64,000 nt of DNA from assembly GCA_017607445.1 (NCBI GenBank), contig JAEVHH010000002.1:248001-312000 (forward strand), read 5' to 3'. Made by a program: the position numbers and the translations under genes. Shown piece after piece: positions 45,120 to 57,580 of the stretch (within the stretch, counting starts at the first letter, position 1; each line of letters starts with the position of its first letter). This DNA comes from Histoplasma ohiense (taxonomy: Eukaryota; Ascomycota; Eurotiomycetes; Onygenales; Ajellomycetaceae). A model generated the notes under the pieces. The model was not told the DNA's origin. It made no database searches and worked only from the letters and a program-made list of their open reading frames with translations.

Positions 45120-48100
45120 GTCATCATTATCTTCTTTGTTTTTGTTTACTGACTGACTTCTGATAGATTTTATTAAACTGTTCCAAGTACTTCTGACTGT
45201 TCATCAAGTTTTTCTTGAGTTTCCAAGAATTATCTGCATCTGTACAATCTTTCCATTTGACAAGATATTGTGTTTGACTGTGATACTGATGCTTGTCTAA
45301 TATAGCTTCAACTTTTCATTTCTCTTGTGTGTCTATAATTATTGATTCTGCTTGCAGGATTTGTCCATCGCGCATGTGATATGGTTTGAGAAGGGAAACA
45401 TGGAATACAGAATGTATTTCTTTATATTACAGTGTGAGTTTCAGTTTGTACATCTGTGTACTGTGGATATCAATTATTTGAAAGAGACTCAAAAATCGAT
45501 GATCTAGTTTGGGTGAGAGTTGCAAGATGGATATATTTTTTGCATATAGCATTATCCAGTTCTCTATCTTAAAGCTTTTTGATATATAATGCTGATTGTA
45601 ATACTTTTTCTCAGCTGCTTTGACAGCTTCCAGACATTCTCAGATTTTGTTCTCCACTTGCTTCATCTGTTCCACTTGTTCCATTGCTGATTTTGATGCA
45701 CTCATGCTTGAAGGTTTCATGTCTATACAAAGTTCAGTTGGTCGGCTGATCATTGCTTCAGATGATGTCATTTTTATCAATGTGTGGAAGACATTGTTAT
45801 ATGCCCATTGCATCAGAGGAATCCATTCTATCCAATTATCTTGCTGGTAGCTGCAATATGTGTGAAGATAATGTTCAATCATCTGGTTCAATCATTCTGT
45901 CTGATCATCGGTTTGCGGGTGGAATGCTGTTGATAATTTTCATCAGACATGGAGCAGATAACATAATGTCAATCAAAACTTGCTATTTATTAATGAATCT
46001 CAGTTGCTAATAATGTTCACAGATAGATCAAAGTTCTTCACAATTCTTCATACAATAATATCCATGAGTTCTTCTGCATCTAGCTCTGAAGATGTGGGCA
46101 CAATTATGGCTCATTTGATGAATAAATCAACAAATATGACAATAGCATTATAGATTTGACTTTCCTTTTTATTATCTGACAGGCCTTCAATAAAGTCCAT
46201 GCTAATTGTATGCCATTTCTTATCTGGCACTGGATGTGGTTGTAGCAACCTGTATGGCTTGTGCTGTGATATCTTGATGTGTTGGCAAACATTGCAAGTT
46301 CTCATATATTCTGCAATCTCATTGCTCATACCATGCCACAAGTACTTGCATTTGATTGCTTTGATGATTTTGTCACATCCAAAATGGCCATCTTGGGGAT
46401 CATCATGGTTCATTTTCATTATTTCATGTCTTACAGCCTTATCTTGTGGTACATAGACTTTATCATCTTTTCTGAGCAGATCATCTTTATCTACTGCTCA
46501 GATTGAATGATTATCTACACTAACATCATTCATCTCTAGTCTTCTGTGAAGTTCAGATGTGCTGGTGTCTCTATTCTGAATCTGCAGTAAGAGTTCAATG
46601 ATAGATTCAGCTATCTCTTTGTGATAGACTGTCTCAGACTCAAATATCTTGATGACTAGAATCTGTGGCATCAGAGTTTCTAGATTTAACTCTGTAACAT
46701 CTGCAATCTTGTTCTCATCTGCAGATGCATTCTTTATTCTGCAGAGGTTGTTGTCATCAATGACTACAGATCTCTTCATCCAACAATTTTCATTAACTTG
46801 CAAATCTTTTCACATCATCTTGATACATTGATTTAACTTTGTATTTTCTTTTGTCTTTAGTGACTTAAAGATCCTCTTATGCAGCTTCTCTTGCAGAGTA
46901 GAGAGCTCTGTCAAGGAAGCTGTGTGTTTTACAAAATCTGAGTGATGACTTGGTGCATCTGCAGGATTATTTTTCTCAGAACAGTGCTCTATTTCAAAAT
47001 CAAATGCTGAGAGTATTTCCATTCAGCAAATCTGACATTCATTTAGCTGCTTCATTGTCATGAAGCATCAAAGATTGACATGATCAGATAAAACAGTTAT
47101 TGAGTGTCTGCTATTATATAAGTAGTAACACCATTGCCTGAAAGCTTCTACAATCAGCAACATTTCTAGATCATATGTTTGATAACATCTTTCTATTTCT
47201 GTGAGCTTTCTAGATCAAAACACAATCAGATGTCAGTGACCATCATTCATTAATTGTGATATTACTGCAGTGATTGCAACATCAGATCTGTCTGTTTCTA
47301 TACAAAGTTTTTGCTGTGGATCAAAGTGAATCAACAATGGTGCTTTTGTAAAGCATTCTTTTAACTGCAAAATTGTGTGCTTGCAGTTATTGTCTAACTG
47401 AACAGATGTGTTATTCTTCCCTCTTTTTGTTTCATAACCTTTTAACAATTCAGTCAGAGGTGCCGTTATTATCGAGAACTTGTATATGAATTGATGATAG
47501 AAATTGATGAATTCTAGAAATATTTGCAATTCATTTATAGTTTGCAGTTCTGGCCAATTTAGAATTGTGTTGACACAGCATTTCTCAACAGTAATGCTCT
47601 GTGTGGTAACCACAAAACTCAAAAATTCAATTTCTGTTGCATGGAATGTACACTTACTAAGTTTGACATATAGTCTCCATCACCTTAACTGTTCCAGCAC
47701 GTTCTTAACATGGACGACATGTTCATCAAGCATGTTTGAATAGATTATGATATCATCAAGATAAGCCACACAATATACATCTAAAAGGTTGCTGAGGGCT
47801 TTGTTGATATAAGATTGGAAGATCACAGGGGCATTGGTTAGCTCAAAAGGTAAGACTAGATATTCAAAGTATTCATATTGTGTTTGAAATGCTGTTTTTC
47901 ATTCATCCCCTGCTCATATGTGAATTCTATGATATGTGTCTCTCAGATTCAGTTGTGTATATATTTTGACACCTGCTAATCTATCAAGTATTTCACTTAT
48001 CAAGAGCAGTGGATATCAATTCTTGATTGTTATTTCATTCAATTCTCAATAATCTATGCAAAGATGCAGAGTTCCATCTTTCTTTGGTGTGAATAACACT

Positions 48101-48800
48101 GACACACTGACTGGGCTCTTGAATGGATGTATTCAATTCTTCTCTAACATCTTTTTGATATATTCTCGGAGGACAGAGAGTTCTTGAGGTGATAAGTTAT
48201 ATATCAGTTGGTATGGGGGTTTCTTGCCAGGTTTGAGCTCTATAGCATGATCATGAGATGCATGTTCTGCATCAGATATGTCTTCTCAGAATACATCAAG
48301 ATAATCTTTATAATCATCTGAGATATTTGACTCAGTTGCTGCACTCACAGCTTGTAATGATAAAGCAGTGAATATAATATTGCCATCATCAATTAGTGTT
48401 GTGAATTCTTTAGCAGTATCCAGATGTATGTGATTAATATTTGACACTTTTCTATAGATTCAGCATCTTCACACCCAGTTGATATCAGGGTTTGCAGCTT
48501 TCAATCATGGCATGCTCAAAATTATGTCATATCCACTAATATCGGCCTCTTTGAAATGGTGGAATCCTTCTCAGAGGATGTGTTCATCATTGATAATCTT
48601 CATTGCAGCTCTTTGTTGTTCATATGATTTAATTTTATGATTATCAACTGCTTCCACCACTTTTGATTTATCTTCTGTCTTTGAGAAATATTTTGATGCC
48701 CAGATGTGGGATATGAAGTTTGCATCTGTGTCAGAATCCACTAGTGTCCACACCATTGACCATCCCACTTCTGTCAGCATCCACATATTCATCATCAATA
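45120..48800 (-). pseudogene. A2 pol (PR-RT-RH-IN-chromodomain)
   Basis: It lies in the -1 frame relative to gag. The protease LVDSDTDANF lies near 48720-48740 (DSG read as DSD). RT includes LHLCIDYWELNEITIKNWYP and an intact AYLDDIIIYS near 47740-47770. RNase H has IETDRSD near 47285. The integrase zinc domain (HDDPQDGHFG ... CNVCQ) lies at 46390-46270, then SMDFIEGLSD near 46200 and DDQTERLNQMIEHYL near 45880. The chromodomain at about 45330-45180 reads VEAILDKHQY then QYLVKWKDCTDADNSWKL. TGA stops break it. The chromodomain would tether integration to modified chromatin. Confidence 0.9.
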
Positions 48801-49910
48801 ATCATTTATCTCACAGCCTAGTTGTTTGTATTCCCAATGCAGCAGCTGCTTCTATAATTGGAATTGCTGGTTTTTTGCTTGTTGAACTTGGTTGCACTTT
48901 TCAGAGTGTAACATCCAACAATCATTTGCAACATGATCCTTCTTATGGCAGTGAGAACACTTCTTCATTCAGTTATATTTATCTTTCTTGATTTGTTCAG
49001 TTGAATCTGTTTGTTCCTCTCATTTCCTCTTGTTCTGACAGTTGCTAGATTTATCAGAACAATGCTGATTCTCTATGAATATTGCAGGTCTTTCTTTGCA
49101 GATAGTATGCTGTTGCTCTGATATATTTTTCTTGAGAGTCTGTAGAGTTTGAAGCAACTCTTTGTAGTTCTGAGGCTCTTGATTTTGATGGTCAAGTTCA
49201 GTGTGTAATATCTTCAACATTTTACTATGCAAGTTATCCATTCTTTGTTCTTTGCTATATGAGGGTAAGTAGTATTCTCAGTCTTTGAGATATTTAGAGA
49301 AATTGCATATCAATTGCCATTCTTGTTGCTTTGCATCTTGAAATTTTTGACTCATCAATCAGCACTGGTTCTGTGGATTGTTAATTTGCATTTCTAGGTG
49401 TGATAACATATCATCAAAAGTCAACAGTGTTGCTCCTCCACATCTCTCATACAATGATACAAAATTCAACCATTTCTGCTTAATGTGGGTGTCAAGATAG
49501 AGTTTAGCATCATTTATCTTGTGTTCTTTCTTTCAATAATACTGATGGTGGTGTGTAAAGAGAGTCAGTATGTGATTTTTATAGTCCTTGAATTCTAACA
49601 TATTTTTTCCTCAATAATAGTTCTTAATCTCCAACCTCAGTGGTGTTTCATTATCATCATTTGTATCATTCGCAGATCGATTTTGCGGCGGTTCTGTGGT
49701 GATATTCTGGGTTAATTGAGACTCAATAAGAGTATCTCCACAAATCTGCACTTCCAACTCATTGAGCCACTGTTGCACATGCAGAATAGCTAATTGCTGC
49801 TCTTGTTCATGGATTTGATCATTCAACTGTTGCAAACATGCATTGTGATCATTGGAGGTAGTAGAGGATTCAGGTTGGTTTTCAAGAGATCTTGCACATG
49901 TCAAGACCAT
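48801..49910 (-). pseudogene. A2 gag
   Basis: The ATG at 49910 (MVLTCARSLENQPES) opens a 99-codon run ending in ETPLRLEIKNYY, followed by a TGA. The capsid region includes YERCGGATLLTFDDMLSHLE. The zinc knuckle at about 48919-48960 is complete (CSHCHKKDHVANDC, CX2CX4HX4C). The pol frame follows in -1. Few stops separate it from a full frame. Confidence 0.85.
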
Positions 49911-50015
49911 CTTGTGTGTTTTAACTAATGTTGTGTGTTTTAACTAACATTGCGTGCTTTATTGTAGGTGTGCGTAACAACAGACCACTCAAATAAAGTT
50001 TAGAGTGATTAGAAT

Positions 50016-50286
50016 TGTAAGAGGTGGTTGTAGGTATAATTATGGAAGTAGTGTGAAGTATGCATGTAGGATGTTAAGAAGGTAGCAATCTCTATTATTC
50101 AAAGCTAATCACTGATCTTCTAATATCTATGGATATCAGTGAGCATTATATAGGCGACCTCCATGTGCTACAGCTGTCTATGGTGCCGTGTGCTATGCCC
50201 CTCCTCATTAATTCTGGTGTGTTCTGTGTTCTTCTATCGCCATATAGCTATTTCCTAATATAGATATCTCCGTTGCGCCTATTACA
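50016..50286 (-). repeat. A2 5' LTR (right)
   Basis: 271 bp ending ccgttgcgcctattaca at the TSD, so the outer CpGs are kept, while the same position in the left LTR reads ctgttgcacc. The minus-strand TATA-like ctatataatgc is present. Confidence 0.93.
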
Positions 50287-50291
50287 CCAAC

Positions 50292-51005
50292 TCTGAATGA
50301 GTCATTGTCAGAATCATCAGTGTATATCAGAGCTAGTCTTTCAACAACTCAACTCTCTCTTCCTTAATTCTACACTTCAAGTCAAGACATTGGACTGATT
50401 TAATCAAACTTGTCAGATGAATGTTGTGTTGACAACTTATCTTTCTGAATTTGATCACAAGCTTCTAGAAACAGATGGGCAAGACTGAGATGATGCTGTC
50501 AAGATCAATATGTTGTTCAAGAACTTGAACTTTCAGTTGTATAACTGAAGTATAGAGTGTCTGAAGCTCTTAATATACAGTGAATTCTACACTGATCTTC
50601 ATCTGTTGAACAATGATCTGTCTCAGTTTCATATGCTTCAAAATTGTAGAGAATTTCATTGAACAAATGTGTACACTCTGAACTGCTCTGCAGCACCCCC
50701 CACCTCCAAATCAGAATCAATGAACTGAGTCTCATATATAAACACAAGTTGTCTGAGAGTTCTCAATGTTTCAGAAAAGAATGTCATCAATCAAATCATC
50801 AGAGAAGTCTGCATACACTGCAATAAGTCAGAGCACTTCACAAATCAATATCTGAATGCAATTGCTCTGAGTAAACCCCCCATGCATATGAACACTGTGT
50901 TGTCTGTGGACAGGCAAGAACAGAGAAAAGACAAGCTCTCACTCTAAAATATAGACAAGAACTCAAGAAACAGAAAGCTAGCTGAAGATTCAAGCAGAAA
51001 ATACA
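50292..51005 (+). pseudogene. B2 gag, C-terminal part
   Basis: It resumes after A2 (L*MSHCQNHQ...). It includes TYLSEFDHKLLETDGQD and a zinc knuckle near 50810-50855 reading CIHCNKSEHFTNQY (last Cys lost). It ends in TACAAGCAGATACAATCATAA, with pol starting in the overlapping -1 frame. Confidence 0.8.
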
Positions 51006-54000
51006 AGCAGATACAATCATAATCTCTGTCATTGTAAATAGTCTAGTCAATATATGAGCAATGATAGACAGTGGTTTTCTTCATTACACTCTTATAGACA
51101 CTCAGCTGATCAAGAAGCATAAGCTCCAGCATATCTTCTTTCTCAAGTCACATAAACTTAGTGGATTTGATGGCCTCAGAGGATCAGTCTCCTACAACAT
51201 GATAAGATTTAACATCAATATAGAAGAACATGAAAAAAAGAATGTATATATATACAAAATACAAGATCTTGAGTATGATCTAATGCTTGATCTATCATGA
51301 CTCACAGAATTTGGAACCTTGTTAAATGCATGCAATCACTGCCTTATTTTCTCAGAAGATGACTGTGTTTATGAGAAGGATGTTGATAGAACCACTGATC
51401 TCACTCAGATATCAGTGAAAGTGTACAAACTACTAACTCATCAAATGCATGAGAAGAAGAATGTCCAAGTGTTCACTGCTAGCATGATGAATATCAAAAA
51501 AGCATTAGAAAAGTTAGAACTCAAAGATTCCAAGAAACTGTGCAAGAAACTACTCAAATTGTACAAAGATTTCACAGATATATTTGACAAGAAAGAAGCT
51601 GAAAAGCTTCTCTCTTACTGAAAACCCAGTATAGATTATATGATTGAGCTTATTAAGAAAGATGATAAGAATCTGCAACTGCTCTGAGATTCTCTCTACA
51701 GTATGTCACACAACAAGCTTCTTATTCTATGAAAAACACTCAACAGATTACTGAACAAAGGCTTCATTCATATTAACAACTCACTCACCACAGCATCTGT
51801 ACTGTTCACAAAGAAATCAGAAGAAGACTTACAATTCTGCATTGACTACTGAGAACTCAACAAAATTACACAGAAGAATCAATACTCTCTTCCACTCATC
51901 AACAAAATACTTGAACAAATAGAAAAAACAAAATGATTTACAAAGCTTGACATCTCTGCAGCCTTCTATAAGATAAGAATTAATGAAGATGATGAATGAC
52001 TAACTGCTTTTTGTACACATTATAGATTATACAAATGAACAGTAATCTTCTTTGAATTAGTGAATGCTCTGAGCATATTTCAGAAATACATTAACTGAGC
52101 TCTATGAGATCTGCTCAATGAGATCACCTCAGTGTACATGAATGATATTCTGATCTTCATTGATGAATCACTCACTGAGCACTGCAAGCACATACAACAA
52201 GTGCTTGACCATCTACATAAAGCTGAACTGCAAATGAACATTGACAAATGCAACTTTGAGATTAAGTCTACAATCTATCTAGAATTCATCATTGAAGCTG
52301 AAAAAGACATATGTATGGATTCTAAGAAGGTGGAAGCAATCCTCAACTGAAAGATATCAGTCTTGATAAAAGAGATTAGAAGCTTTCTAGAATTCATCAA
52401 CTTCTATCAAAGATTCATCAAAGACTTCTTCAATATCATACAATCACTGACAGATCTGATCTGAAAAGATGCTGTATTTCAATGAACTGACAAAGTGAAT
52501 GCAGCATTCAAAAAGCTGAAGCATATGTTCACAAATACTCTGATGCTGTAATCATTTAATTCAGATAAGCATACAATTCTCAAAACAGACATCTTAGATT
52601 ATATAGTAGATGAGATACTAATGCAATATGATAATAAAGATGTTCTATAACTCTGTGTCTTCATCTCAAAAAAGATGTCATTCACTGAATACAACTATGA
52701 GATCTATAACAAGAAGCTTCTAGTGATCATATGATATCTCAAAGAATGAAAGTTCAAACTTATGAGTATCAAGAAGTTTGAGATTGTTATCAATTATAAG
52801 AACTTAGAATACTTCACAATCACTCATAAGCTTACTGAGAAACATATGCATTGATCATTGTTTCTTAGCTGTTTTTCATTCACAATTCATTATCAATCTG
52901 AAGTAGAGAACACTCTTGTGAATGCTCTGTCTCACTGAGAATAAGATATACCATCTGATGATCTAGATGACAGATGAAAACATCAAAAGCATCAGTTAAT
53001 CAATTCTGCAATTATAGAAAGTTCTATACAATCAGACAAACCTCATATACATATCAATCAGTTCTGAGCTCAAGAACTCTTGCTCAAAGAACAATGAAGA
53101 CTAGCAGCAGAAGTAGACAAATTCTGACAGCAAGCTGCTGAAATCATATAAAGTAAAGCATCTCAATTCTCTGCAGATGTATATTCAAGAATGAATATCT
53201 CAGCATGTTCAATCAACAATAACAACTGCTTACACTTTTGAGATAGATGATGAGTCCTCAATTCAGAATCTCTACAAACACAGATCATGTAAGAAATTCA
53301 TGACTCACTGATGATCAGATACTCAGAATGTAAAATCATATACAACATCATCATCTGAGAATTCTACTAGTCAGATATGTCAAAAGACATACACTGATTC
53401 ATACACAACTGTGATCACTGCAGCTCAGTGATGATATAGTGTGAATATTGAAAAGAAATACTGAAGTCTCTATCTATTCTCAATCAAACTTGATGTGATA
53501 TAGCTATCAATTTTGCAGTTTTCTTATCTGAAAGTGAAGATTCTACAAACATTCTAGTCATTGTCAATCAATTCAGCAAGAGCATAATACTACAGCTCTG
53601 TGACAAGATGAACACTGAAGTAGTTACAGATGCCTTCATCAGAAGCTCATTCTATCATATACACAGTCTGTCTTCATTCATTGTATCAGATAGAGACAGT
53701 CAATTCATCAGCACACTCTGAGCCTGTATATGCCAATTATTAAGAATCAAATGAAAGTTATCAACAATGTATCATTCAGAGACTGATGAAGCTACTGAGA
53801 GAATGATATAAACAGTAAAGAATATTCTCTGTAAGTTCTGCAATTACATACAAGACAACTGAAGCAATCTGCTATCACACACTGAGATTACAATTAACAG
53901 TTGAGATTCTGCTACAACAGATGTAAGCTCATTCTTTCTTCTACACAGATACAACTTAGAGATTCTGAACTTTCTCAAGATTCTCTGAGAAACTGTGTAC

Positions 54001-54540
54001 ATCCACAGCCTTATACAGACAGCAGAGAATATCATGAGCAAACTGAAGAAAGTTCACAAATGAGCAGAAGCTTCAATGATCAGCATTCAGCAAAATTATA
54101 AGAATCAAACAAACATCAGAAGAAGTTCTGTGATCTGATACTATATAGAAAACAAAGTCTGACTGAATCTCAAGAATATAAGAACAGATCATCCCTTGTG
54201 TACACTAGATTATCATCACATCAAATATACAGTGAAGAAAGTGCTAGATATACATGATTATCAACTCAACACTCTGTCTGACATTCACAATGTCTTTCAT
54301 ACAAACCTGCTTCAACTCACAGCTGAGGATTCATTCCTCTCACAGAGAATCTCTGATTGACAGTCATCTGTCATCATAGAAGAAGACAATGAACTTGAGT
54401 GAGAAATTGAAGCAATTCTTGACAATAGAACCAACTGCTGCTGCTGTGAATATCTTATCAAATGAGTAGAATATGATCATCCAATCTGAAAATCTGCATC
54501 TGTTTTAAAGGACACTGCCATCCTTGACATCTATGAGTCC
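51006..54540 (+). pseudogene. B2 pol (PR-RT-RH-IN-chromodomain)
   Basis: The protease AMIDSGFLHYTLIDTQLI at 51061 keeps Asp-Ser-Gly. RT follows: KKEAEKLL, FCIDY*ELNKIT, and YMNDILIF at 52132-52160 with the first catalytic Asp changed to Asn. RNase H lies near 52560-52740, and the integrase core includes FIVSDRDSQFIS (about 53680) and DEATERMI (about 53790). After VFHTNLLQL comes a chromodomain near 54395-54530 (EIEAILDNRTNCCCCEYLIK). TGA stops are frequent. It shares 217 identical bases with B0. Confidence 0.88.
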
Positions 54541-54566
54541 TCACTCACTCTGATAGAGAGGGATAA

Positions 54567-55100
54567 TGTGATGGGTTAGCATCTGTTAGTAATTATCTTA
54601 TGCAATCAACTCCTCTTCTGCATTCACTCATTTCTGACTATTATAATCTCATATAATTCTTGATGTTCTTCTGCTCTGTGCTCTGCATTTATATAGTTTC
54701 TAATGATTCTTTTATATGACTTTTAATGTTTTTTCACTCTGTGCTCTGCATTTATATAGTCTCTAATGATTCTTCTGTATAGCTTCTAACATTCTTCTGC
54801 TCTGTGTTTCACACTTGTGTAGTCTCTAATGATTCTTCTGTGTAGCTTTCAATGATTCTCTCATTCCATGCTCTGTGCTTGTGTAGTTTCTAACAATTCT
54901 TACACATATCTCTTAATATTCTTCCACTCTGCACTTCACTGTGAAGTGGCTTCTGATATTCTTCCACTCTGAACTTTTCTCTATAAGAACCCCCTTTGTA
55001 CAACCTTTTCTTCTGATTTCTTTTCTCTTTCCTTTCTTAATCAATTCGTAATCTGTAATTAGAATAGTATCAAATCGTTAATCGAAGTACGCCCGTTACA
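54567..55100 (+). repeat. B2 3' LTR
   Basis: 534 bp, preceded by the polypurine tract agagagggataa. It has the 63-bp internal tandem units and a TATA-like ctctataagaacc, and its outer end keeps all CpGs (cgttaatcgaagtacgcccg). Confidence 0.93.
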
Positions 55101-55105
55101 GTTAT

Positions 55106-56190
55106 TTAGAATTTGCTCCATGATTAAAGACAATTTCTCTAGTTTAAATGTGGAGAAAGTGGTCTTTGAAAATCTCTCTCCTTGAAAGAAAGATCTTGCC
55201 AGTCTTATTGATTTAAATATTAGTCAACTTTCAAAAGAAGATCAGACTGAACAACATCTAAATCTTCTAAAACAAATGAGAAACAAAGCAATTCTTATCT
55301 ACACTGATGACTCAAAATGTGAGAAAACAGGCAATCTTGGAGCTGAAATAGCATATTCAGAAAATGGTAAAAACTATATTCTTGATTCTTGGCAAATTGG
55401 AAAAGAGTCAGAAGTTTTTAATGCTGAATTATTTGCAATTTCAAGAGCTTTCAAATTGATTGAAATGAAGATTGAACAATGGAAAAGATTTGAGCATATT
55501 TGAATATTCTCTGATAGTCAAGCTGAGCTTAAAAGACTTCAAAGTAATAAAATCAGCAGTGGACAGTCAATACTAGAGCTGATTTTGAAAAGTCTTCAAA
55601 ATATTCAAAGAAAAATGTCATTCAATTGTTCTATTCATCTTCACTGAGTGTCTGCTCACATGGGTATATATGGCAATGAAATGGCTGATGAAGCTGCAAA
55701 AAAAGCAACTGAATTAGAAGTCAGCTTTCAAAAAATTGTAATATAGACTTTTATTAAGAGGAAAATAAGAGAATCATGTTTGCAAAAATGACAAGATATC
55801 TGGTTTTTACAAAGAAAGAGTGTACATTATTCCAGGTTTGAAACTAAGTCAAAATGGAAAACTTGTTCAATAAAATGTAAAAAGAAACTTTTTGCTACAA
55901 TAATACAGCTAAAGCTTGGACATGGTTATTTTAAATCATATTTAACAAAAATTAGAAATGATTTAAATGACTTATGTTCAGATTGTCAGTTATATGAAAA
56001 CCCAGAGCATCTTCTTTTACTTTGTACAAAGTATACAGAGTTAAGATTGAGATTGAGAGAGAAGTTTGAATTGAGACAGTTAAATTTAAAACTTTTATTC
56101 AATACAAAAACTGGAAATGAATTCTTGATGGAATATTTGAAAGAATCAAATATTGCCACAAGATTTCAATTGAATAGCTTGATCTGATAA
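55106..56190 (+). pseudogene. D RNase H and C-terminal zinc finger
   Basis: It resumes the D polyprotein after B2. RNase H: ILIYTDDSKCEKTGNLGAE (the usual DGS reads DDS), NAELFAISRAFKLIE (catalytic Glu), FSDSQAELKRL (Asp), and SAHMGIYGNEMADEAAKKA near 55640-55710. A cysteine/histidine finger follows near 55980-56030 (CSDCQLYENPEHLLLLC), as is usual at the end of Tad1/I-type LINE proteins. It ends near FQLNSLI with tga taa at about 56187. Few stops are present. Confidence 0.9.
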
Positions 56191-56620
56191 TAAACTCAAT
56201 TTTTCTTCTTTTTCTTTTGTTTCTATATATTTGCTTTAATTTTTGTTTTTGTTTTTATTTTTATTTTGTTACTTTGAAATTTGTTTTATTTTGATTATTT
56301 TGATTTTGTTTTGTTTTGAGAAGTTTGATTTGTGAATGATTTTTTTTTCTTTTCTTTTAATAGCTGCTGTTTTGTTATAATTTTTATTTTATTTGTTTTA
56401 AATTGAATGTACTGATCTGTTGTCATTCTTTTGACATTCTTTCTTATATTGAATCATTTGAATAGTTGTTTGATTCTGGGCTGGAATTCTGCTAATGCAT
56501 GTATTAAATTGACTTTGTATATTAGCTTATTCTTAAGTTGAAAAATCCTGAAATATTTCAGGTAGATGTTATAGTCACTGACTGTATACATCTATAATAG
56601 AAGAATAATAATAATAATAA
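56191..56620 (+). other. D 3' UTR and ATA tail
   Basis: T-rich sequence (tttgttttt runs) ends in a short (ata)n microsatellite tail right before the 14-bp TSD. There is no coding content. Confidence 0.8.
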
Positions 56621-56634
56621 TCTTCCACTCTGCA

Positions 56635-56800
56635 CTTCACTGTGAAGTGGCTTCTGATATTCTTTCATTCTGAACTTCTCTCTATAAGAACCCTCTTCAT
56701 ATAATCTTTTCTTCTGATTTCTTTTCTCTTTCTTTTCTTAATCAATTCATAATCTGTATTAGAATAGTGCTAGATCATTAATCGAAGTACATCTGTTACA
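56635..56800 (+). repeat. B0 3' LTR, right part
   Basis: It continues the LTR cut at 34510 (cttcactgtgaagtgg...) to atctgttaca and is followed by the TSD aaaag. One CpG (aatcgaag) survives here and is lost in the 5' LTR. Confidence 0.88.
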
Positions 56801-56805
56801 AAAAG

Positions 56806-57020
56806 AATATCAGAAGCCACTTTACAGTGAAGTGTGAAATGAAAGAACATTAAAAGCTACACAGAAGAATTGTTAGAAACTACACAAGTATGAAATATGA
56901 AGTGAAAGAATCATTGAGAACTACACAGAAGAATCATTAGAGACTATATAAGTGTGAAATATAAAATGAGAGAATCATTGAAAGCTACACAGAAGAATTA
57001 TTAGAGACTACACAAGTGTA
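56806..57020 (-). repeat. B-1 LTR, right part
   Basis: It continues the minus-strand LTR interrupted by B0 (aatatcagaagccacttta...), with repeated gaatcattag / agctacacag units. It stops at cacaagtgta, where element F begins. Confidence 0.8.
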
Positions 57021-57402
57021 TGTAAGCAGCGGTATGAGAATTAGCTGTTTATATCACAAGAAGTCCTTAAGACTCTGCAAGGATTAAGTTGTAGAAGATA
57101 ATATGGTAATATATTGAAGAGAATTCGGATTAATATTGATATTGTAGAATGTAGAGGTCAAATTAAAACAGAATGATCTGCTGACCTCTAGAAGATTGAG
57201 CCAGCTGCTATCTATATACACAGTATTATAAACAAATCAAACTTGCTATGATGTAGATGGTGTAGTATGATGCAAGTGGCAAGATAATGTCTTGATTTCA
57301 AATCTGATATGATGTTGATGATGTTATATTTGATGATGTCATATCTTTAGAGCAATTGCCAATTTCAGTTTAGCACTGATAACTTAGTGTGGGTTTCTTA
57401 CA
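57021..57402 (-). repeat. Element F LTR (3' LTR, minus strand)
   Basis: 382 bp with TG...CA ends (tgtaagcagcgg ... gggtttcttaca). On the minus strand it is preceded by a polypurine tract (agagggggcagt), which fits a 3' LTR of a minus-strand element extending to the right. The outer end keeps a CpG (agcagcgg). Only one LTR is inside the window, so the family is unknown. Confidence 0.65.
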
Positions 57403-57575
57403 ACTGCCCCCTCTGAAAGAGCCACTGTCCCAGTGGGTCAAAAAATTGTAGAGTAATTGTAGATAATTCACAATCACAAGTGACAGTGAATCTTTGTTGT
57501 TTCACTGATAACATAAAACTCATAGAAGTAAATAGAATCATAACTGACAACACAGAAGTAAATAGAATTATAGAA
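57403..57575 (-). other. Element F internal end
   Basis: It contains the polypurine tract in inverse and ccactgtcccagtgg, an imperfect inverted repeat. No coding frame was recognised. B3 interrupts at 57580. Confidence 0.5.
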
Positions 57576-57580
57576 TATAT

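Larger units (their letters stand above)
43086..50286 (-). mobile_element. A2: family-A Ty3/gypsy chromovirus with intact antisense gene
   Basis: 7,201 bp; 271-bp LTRs at 43086-43356 and 50016-50286; perfect TSD ccaac (43081-43085 and 50287-50291). gag-pol is on the minus strand, the antisense gene on the plus strand. It is the best-preserved element of the window: the RT YLDD and the gag zinc knuckle are complete, but gag and pol still have TGA stops. Its antisense gene is the only complete multi-exon frame I could find. Confidence 0.95.
42350..55100 (+). mobile_element. B2: family-B Ty3/gypsy chromovirus, split by A2
   Basis: The perfect TSD gttat lies at 42345-42349 and 55101-55105 within D. 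The 5' LTR is truncated (42350 to about 42562) by a deletion that also removed most of the leader. gag is 42728-43085 and 50292-51005; pol runs 51006-54540; the 3' LTR is 54567-55100. A2 lies inside gag. CpGs survive at both outer edges (tgtgacggg and aatcgaagtacgcccgttaca). Confidence 0.93.
34511..56620 (+). mobile_element. D: 5'-truncated LINE (Tad1-like), split by E and B2
   Basis: Its TSD is tcttccactctgca at 34497-34510 and 56621-56634, inside the B0 LTR. It is truncated within RT at the 5' end and ends in an (ata)n tail (aagaataataataataataa). Own parts: 34511-35057, 41758-42349 and 55106-56620. E and B2 lie inside. It is naturally AT-rich and has fewer stops than the LTR elements. Confidence 0.9.
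7426..56800 (+). mobile_element. B0: family-B Ty3/gypsy chromovirus, host of most of the nest
   Basis: The boundaries are fixed by the TSD aaaag at 7421-7425 and 56801-56805. Own sequence: LTR 7426-7958; leader and gag 7959-9432; pol 9433-9847 and 23079-26192; the last few bases before the 3' LTR at 34176-34206; the 3' LTR split into 34207-34510 and 56635-56800. It is interrupted by B1, C and LINE D. Gag and pol are riddled with TGA codons. The RT catalytic YVDD reads YMND, a D-to-N change shared with B2 through an apparent conversion tract. Confidence 0.9.
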
